A stretch of DNA of 8,374 nt from CAZPUS01 sp964589825 (GTDB lineage Bacteria > Fibrobacterota > Chitinivibrionia > Chitinivibrionales > WJKA01), in assembly GCA_964589825.1 (NCBI GenBank), contig CAZPUS010000070.1, positions 1 to 8,374 of the forward strand. The letters are read 5' to 3'. The notes under the pieces were generated by a model that was not told where the DNA came from, searched no databases, and saw nothing but the letters and a program-made list of their open reading frames with translations. Made by a program: the position numbers and the translations under genes. This document shows positions 5,590 to 8,374 of the stretch, piece after piece; the stretch's first letter is position 1, and each line of letters opens with the position of its first letter.

Positions 5590-7911
5590 ATGAAAAAGAC
5601 AGTTCTACTTTTCGTATGTGGGATACTTTTCATTATTTGCCCGGTCAAAAAGACATATGCAGATCTTCAATCCGATTTGAATAACGTGACCGGCGGGCAG
5701 CATTGCCGTGTCGTATGGCTTCAGGGCAGTAGCAGCAGATTCCACGGTGGGACATTGAAAGGATATGACTCTGACGAGGATAAAAAGATTACGTTACTGG
5801 AGGCTCATGACACCTATAAACGGCCGCTTTTGCATAATGGTGGCAACAGTGTTATTCTTACCATAGACGATAAGATATATACATGTGCCTACAGAGAAAA
5901 TGCACAACCGAGCTATATTGTGGACGGACAGGCTACCGATATTTGGAAGAACCCATCAACAGGTAAGGAATGGGTAGTTGTCCATGAGACCAATTTGGGG
6001 CAGGATAAAAAGGAGGGGCCTATAAGCAGATATCTCATTGATGATCCCTCACAAAAAGTAGAGCTTCAGACCAGCAAAACAGAACCTGAAAGCTGGTATC
6101 AAATATCTGGTGATGGCGAAATTGCCATTGCCTTTTTGCCTTGGAGTACGTGCTATTATATTACCGACGGTGCCTATGCATCCAATGAAAAAACGCAAAT
6201 ATCGAATGGGTGTTGGTCCTCGGTCACACGTGACAACAGTCATTACTGGTTTCATCTTATCTGTTGTCCCCACGATGAGATCAAGGTGTTTCACAATGAC
6301 GATTATATTGCCAATGTGGCGTTTGACCCCACCCCCCTGCCATCCGGTACCAAAGACGACGAATTTTATCATCCGAAATTCGCTTCGCACGGCAACAGGA
6401 TAATAGTGATTACGGGGGGGTATCACAGCAATTCGAGCAGTGACGATGCTGAAATATATGTGGGCAGGTTTTCCTCCGATTATCGTTCGTTCGAAGACTG
6501 GGCGCGTATTACTCAGAATGACAATATCCCCGACTATTTTCCCGATGCATGGGTTGGCATCGAATCTGCCGGTGATCCTACACTGAGCTATGTAAGCCTT
6601 ACACCCCCGGATACGACAATCGCACTCGGAGAAGAGGTGGCATTACGAGTTGCATTTCTGGATCAGTTCGGAGAACCCATTGAGGTTCAGGATGGGGTAT
6701 CGTATACGGTATCGGGCGGAGGAGAGCTCGTGTCAAGGACCGATTCCGGTGGGGTGTTCCAGTCTCATGACACTTCCGGGACCTTCACCATAATCGCACA
6801 AGCACAGGATGTAACCGGTTCCAGCCGTATTACCGTCGTGGATCCCTCTCATATCAAGGTGAATTGCGGCGGCAACGATCCGTCTGTCCCAGGATGGGAA
6901 TCCGACGCCGAATATGTGGTCGACGGCGAGAGCGGTGAACCGTATTTCTTTTCTTCTATAGCCGATACGAGTGGGGTTCCCATGGCGGCTCCACCCGCGG
7001 TATATAAAACGGTTCGACATTATAATCATCGCTATTCATTCGATATTCCGAACGGGGAATATAGGCTTCGGTTTCACTTTTACGATGAACACGAGGACAA
7101 CCGCGCAATGGATTACATCGTCGAGGGCGAAACAATAATTGATGATATGAATATAGTCCACGAGGCGGGTGGAACGGGTAAGGCACTGGTAACCGAGTTC
7201 ACGGTAACGGTATCTGACGGAAACGGTATGCAGATTGCCGCCGAGAAAGATCAGGGCAATGATGTGTTCGAAGCCGGGATAGAAATACAGGCCAAAGACA
7301 CCTCATCGTCACATCAGCAGAAGATTGAATTGCAATCTTTTGATAAAACAGCGTATACGGTGGGAGATACAATGATAATCCGATGGACCGCTACGGGTGT
7401 AGAGGGCGTTCGAATACAGATATCCCCGAATAACGGACTGGCTTGGGACTATATTACAAAAGAGGGCAGCATAAAGACGGAAGATGCTCAATGGGGTTCG
7501 TTCAAATGGGTAGTCTCGGCGTATGTGGAGACTACGAGCGTCATTTCGGATCAGGTCGCCATTAAAGTAACGGATTATTTTAACGAGGATATCAAGGATG
7601 TGTCCCCTAATTTGCTTACTATCCGTAATACATCTGGAGATGTATTACATGCTTCTCCCAATACCAGTAATTCGTTGCGCATTCGCGTAAGACAAAAAGA
7701 CAGCAAGTGCCTCATGATTGAGGATCCTGTCGCACGCCGTATTCCTTCGTTCGATATACTTACCCCACAGGGAAAGATCGTTCACCAAACAACCCATCGT
7801 GTCGTCTCTCCCTATGTGGTGAGACTCGAAAGTGCCAGTATCTATCTCATGCGTATGCACCACGCCCAAAATGACAGATATGTACGAAAGATATTCCTTG
7901 CGCCCGAGTGA
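5590..7911 (+). CDS. Exported multidomain protein: TolB-like propeller, Ig-like, malectin-like, KNH and sorting domains
   Basis: The 773-residue product begins with a signal peptide (MKKT, hydrophobic core, cleavage near 'TYA', residue 24). Residues about 26-325 form a beta-propeller-like region related to the protein at 1764, with 'NGCWSSVTRDNS' (206-217), 'YHPKFASHGNRIIVITGGY' (260-278) and 'IPDYFPDAWVGIE'. Residues about 332-416 are an Ig-like (Big/cadherin-like) domain ('VSLTPPDTTIALGEEVALRV'). Residues 422-567 fit a malectin-like di-glucose/carbohydrate-binding domain: start 'IKVNCGG', core 'YRLRFHFYDEH', end 'NDVFEAGIEIQ'. Residues about 578-662 are a KNH domain ('YTVGDTMIIRWTA', 'ISPNNGLAWDYI', 'FKWVVS'), and about 718-773 a divergent sorting domain ('SFDILTPQGKIV', 'ASIYLMRMHH', 'RKIFLAPE'). 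No enzyme motif is visible, so a large surface-displayed glycan-binding or scaffold role is the best inference. A seven-G run lies at 6414-6420. It probably shares a transcript with the esterase upstream. Confidence 0.92.
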   Translation: MKKTVLLFVCGILFIICPVKKTYADLQSDLNNVTGGQHCRVVWLQGSSSRFHGGTLKGYDSDEDKKITLLEAHDTYKRPLLHNGGNSVILTIDDKIYTCAYRENAQPSYIVDGQATDIWKNPSTGKEWVVVHETNLGQDKKEGPISRYLIDDPSQKVELQTSKTEPESWYQISGDGEIAIAFLPWSTCYYITDGAYASNEKTQISNGCWSSVTRDNSHYWFHLICCPHDEIKVFHNDDYIANVAFDPTPLPSGTKDDEFYHPKFASHGNRIIVITGGYHSNSSSDDAEIYVGRFSSDYRSFEDWARITQNDNIPDYFPDAWVGIESAGDPTLSYVSLTPPDTTIALGEEVALRVAFLDQFGEPIEVQDGVSYTVSGGGELVSRTDSGGVFQSHDTSGTFTIIAQAQDVTGSSRITVVDPSHIKVNCGGNDPSVPGWESDAEYVVDGESGEPYFFSSIADTSGVPMAAPPAVYKTVRHYNHRYSFDIPNGEYRLRFHFYDEHEDNRAMDYIVEGETIIDDMNIVHEAGGTGKALVTEFTVTVSDGNGMQIAAEKDQGNDVFEAGIEIQAKDTSSSHQQKIELQSFDKTAYTVGDTMIIRWTATGVEGVRIQISPNNGLAWDYITKEGSIKTEDAQWGSFKWVVSAYVETTSVISDQVAIKVTDYFNEDIKDVSPNLLTIRNTSGDVLHASPNTSNSLRIRVRQKDSKCLMIEDPVARRIPSFDILTPQGKIVHQTTHRVVSPYVVRLESASIYLMRMHHAQNDRYVRKIFLAPE

Positions 7912-7937
7912 TATCTCGTGATCCTCTTAATACACGC

Positions 7938-8037
7938 CACCTTATGGCGCTGGCCAGTTTCCTGCGTAACTGGGCGAGCTCCTGCTCCAACGGCTTTCGG
8001 TGGTCTTTGAAACGGGGTGCATACACCTTGATGAATC
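7938..8037 (-). pseudogene. Possible decayed coding fragment with coiled-coil-like stretch
   Basis: Read on the minus strand, this stretch encodes 'FIKVYAPRFKDHRKPLEQEL' followed by 'AQLRRKLASA', preceded directly by a TGA. The Leu/Glu/Arg heptad-like run recalls the coiled coil of small transposase subunits (IS3-type OrfA), but the match is short and the continuation does not fit. Another minus-strand frame upstream (about 8050-8165) carries 'PSLEIRIEKYHHIMPGDKNH', so a frameshifted, decaying gene is conceivable. Chance is equally possible. Confidence 0.18.
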
Positions 8038-8178
8038 ACACGTTATACTCGACCCATTACGGCCTATTACTATCATACTTTTGGAAAAGGGGGTGTCGTG
8101 GTTTTTATCTCCGGGCATGATATGGTGGTACTTCTCAATGCGAATTTCAAGCGATGGCACAAAAACATTCTCGACTAT

Positions 8179-8266
8179 TTAGGGCTTGCTGAACGGCATT
8201 TAAAATGATGATATATTTTCAATTAGGCCTTGCTGAACAGGCTTTAATAAGTTGATGTATTTGCAA
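8179..8266 (+). repeat. Two-unit 44-bp imperfect tandem repeat
   Basis: Units at 8179-8222 and 8223-8266 align without gaps, and the match runs about five bases further (to 8271). I count 10 mismatches over 49 aligned positions. Both share TTGCTGAAC near the start, then TTTAA, TGAT, TATTT and CAATTA at the same offsets. Neither unit codes for anything evident. No third unit is seen on either side. Confidence 0.75.
8222..8248 (+). other. Imperfect hairpin in the second tandem unit
   Basis: GCCT (8227-8230) pairs with AGGC (8239-8242) around the loop TGCTGAAC. Outside it, ATTA (8222-8225) pairs with TAAT (8245-8248), leaving a small internal loop. The first unit can form only a weaker version. 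It could act as RNA structure or as a recognition end of a mobile element; no T-run follows. Confidence 0.35.
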
Positions 8267-8285
8267 TTAAGCGCGCCACAATGTA

Positions 8286-8349
8286 TTTTTTGTACAAGTA
8301 AAATACCTGTATAACCTCTAAAACCCTTGCACGTATTATGTACAAAAAA
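8286..8349. repeat. 11-bp inverted repeat centred on TGTACA
   Basis: TTTTTTGTACA (8286-8296) and TGTACAAAAAA (8339-8349) are perfect reverse complements separated by 42 bp. Each arm contains the self-complementary TGTACA. The spacing suits a pair of operator half-sites or a looped RNA better than a classical terminator. The window ends 25 bp later, so the gene it may serve is not visible. Confidence 0.5.
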
Positions 8350-8374
8350 ACGTTATGATCCGGCACAGACAGTG

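Larger units (their letters stand above)
7912..8374. other. Non-coding flank with repeats, no intact gene
   Basis: This 463-bp stretch after the multidomain gene holds no ORF with a ribosome binding site, a recognisable product or an intact domain on either strand. Short open frames exist (for example 8000-8182 on +, 7942-8160 on -) but look like chance or decay. It does contain a possible minus-strand coding remnant, a 44-bp tandem repeat pair and an inverted repeat, listed separately. No convincing terminator for the upstream gene is seen. The composition turns AT-rich after about 8160. Confidence 0.6.

Noticed and set aside
6049..6426. 125-codon minus-strand frame inside the 773-residue gene
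   Set aside because: It is a shadow of a well-supported coding region, with no recognisable protein features.
7908..8182. Two overlapping + strand frames (7908-8120 and 8000-8182) as small genes
   Set aside because: Neither has a ribosome binding site, and the translations look random; the first merely overlaps the stop of the upstream gene.
8179..8271. Short CRISPR array
   Set aside because: The units are directly adjacent with no spacers, there are only two, they are diverged, and no cas gene is visible.

Overview
The window looks like accessory, surface-oriented DNA from a Gram-negative bacterium of the Fibrobacterota/Bacteroidota side of the tree. My best guess is a Chitinivibrionia- or Fibrobacter-like lineage. 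The basis is that four complete genes and one truncated gene encode exported proteins ending in a divergent type IX-secretion-like C-terminal sorting domain (pattern: I-x-hydrophobic, two to four residues, G-K/R, variable stretch, G/A-hydrophobic-Y-L, basic end). Kre9/KNH-like and malectin-like modules add to this impression. No housekeeping, rRNA or tRNA gene is present, so the taxonomic call is an inference. All convincing genes lie on the + strand.

Layout. 1-212: 3' end of a truncated gene, essentially its sorting domain. 213-461: non-coding, with a CGTTCGAACG palindrome. 462-1529: exported protein with an unrecognised beta-rich domain plus sorting domain. 1530-1763: AT-rich spacer with a weak terminator-like hairpin and a strong ribosome binding site at its end. 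1764-3041: exported TolB-like beta-propeller with sorting domain. 3063-3857: envelope protein with a bacterial Ig-like domain and a KNH domain, 21 bp downstream and without a sorting domain. 3858-4071: spacer holding a possible 40-codon ORF that overlaps the next start codon as ATGA. 4072-5502: exported SGNH/SASA-type carbohydrate esterase. 5590-7911: 773-residue multidomain protein (propeller, Ig-like, malectin-like, KNH, sorting domain). 7912-8374: no intact gene; a possible decayed minus-strand coding fragment, a two-unit 44-bp tandem repeat, and an 11-bp inverted repeat at the window's end.

How the genes may work together (inference). The products look like a set of cell-surface or secreted proteins aimed at a polysaccharide. 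The esterase would remove acyl, probably acetyl, groups. The malectin, Ig-like and KNH modules would bind or display glycan, and the propellers would serve as binding or scaffold modules. Genes 3 and 6 share a propeller type, and genes 4 and 6 share a KNH module, so the cluster has grown partly by domain duplication and shuffling. No secretion machinery, glycoside hydrolase or regulator is visible here.
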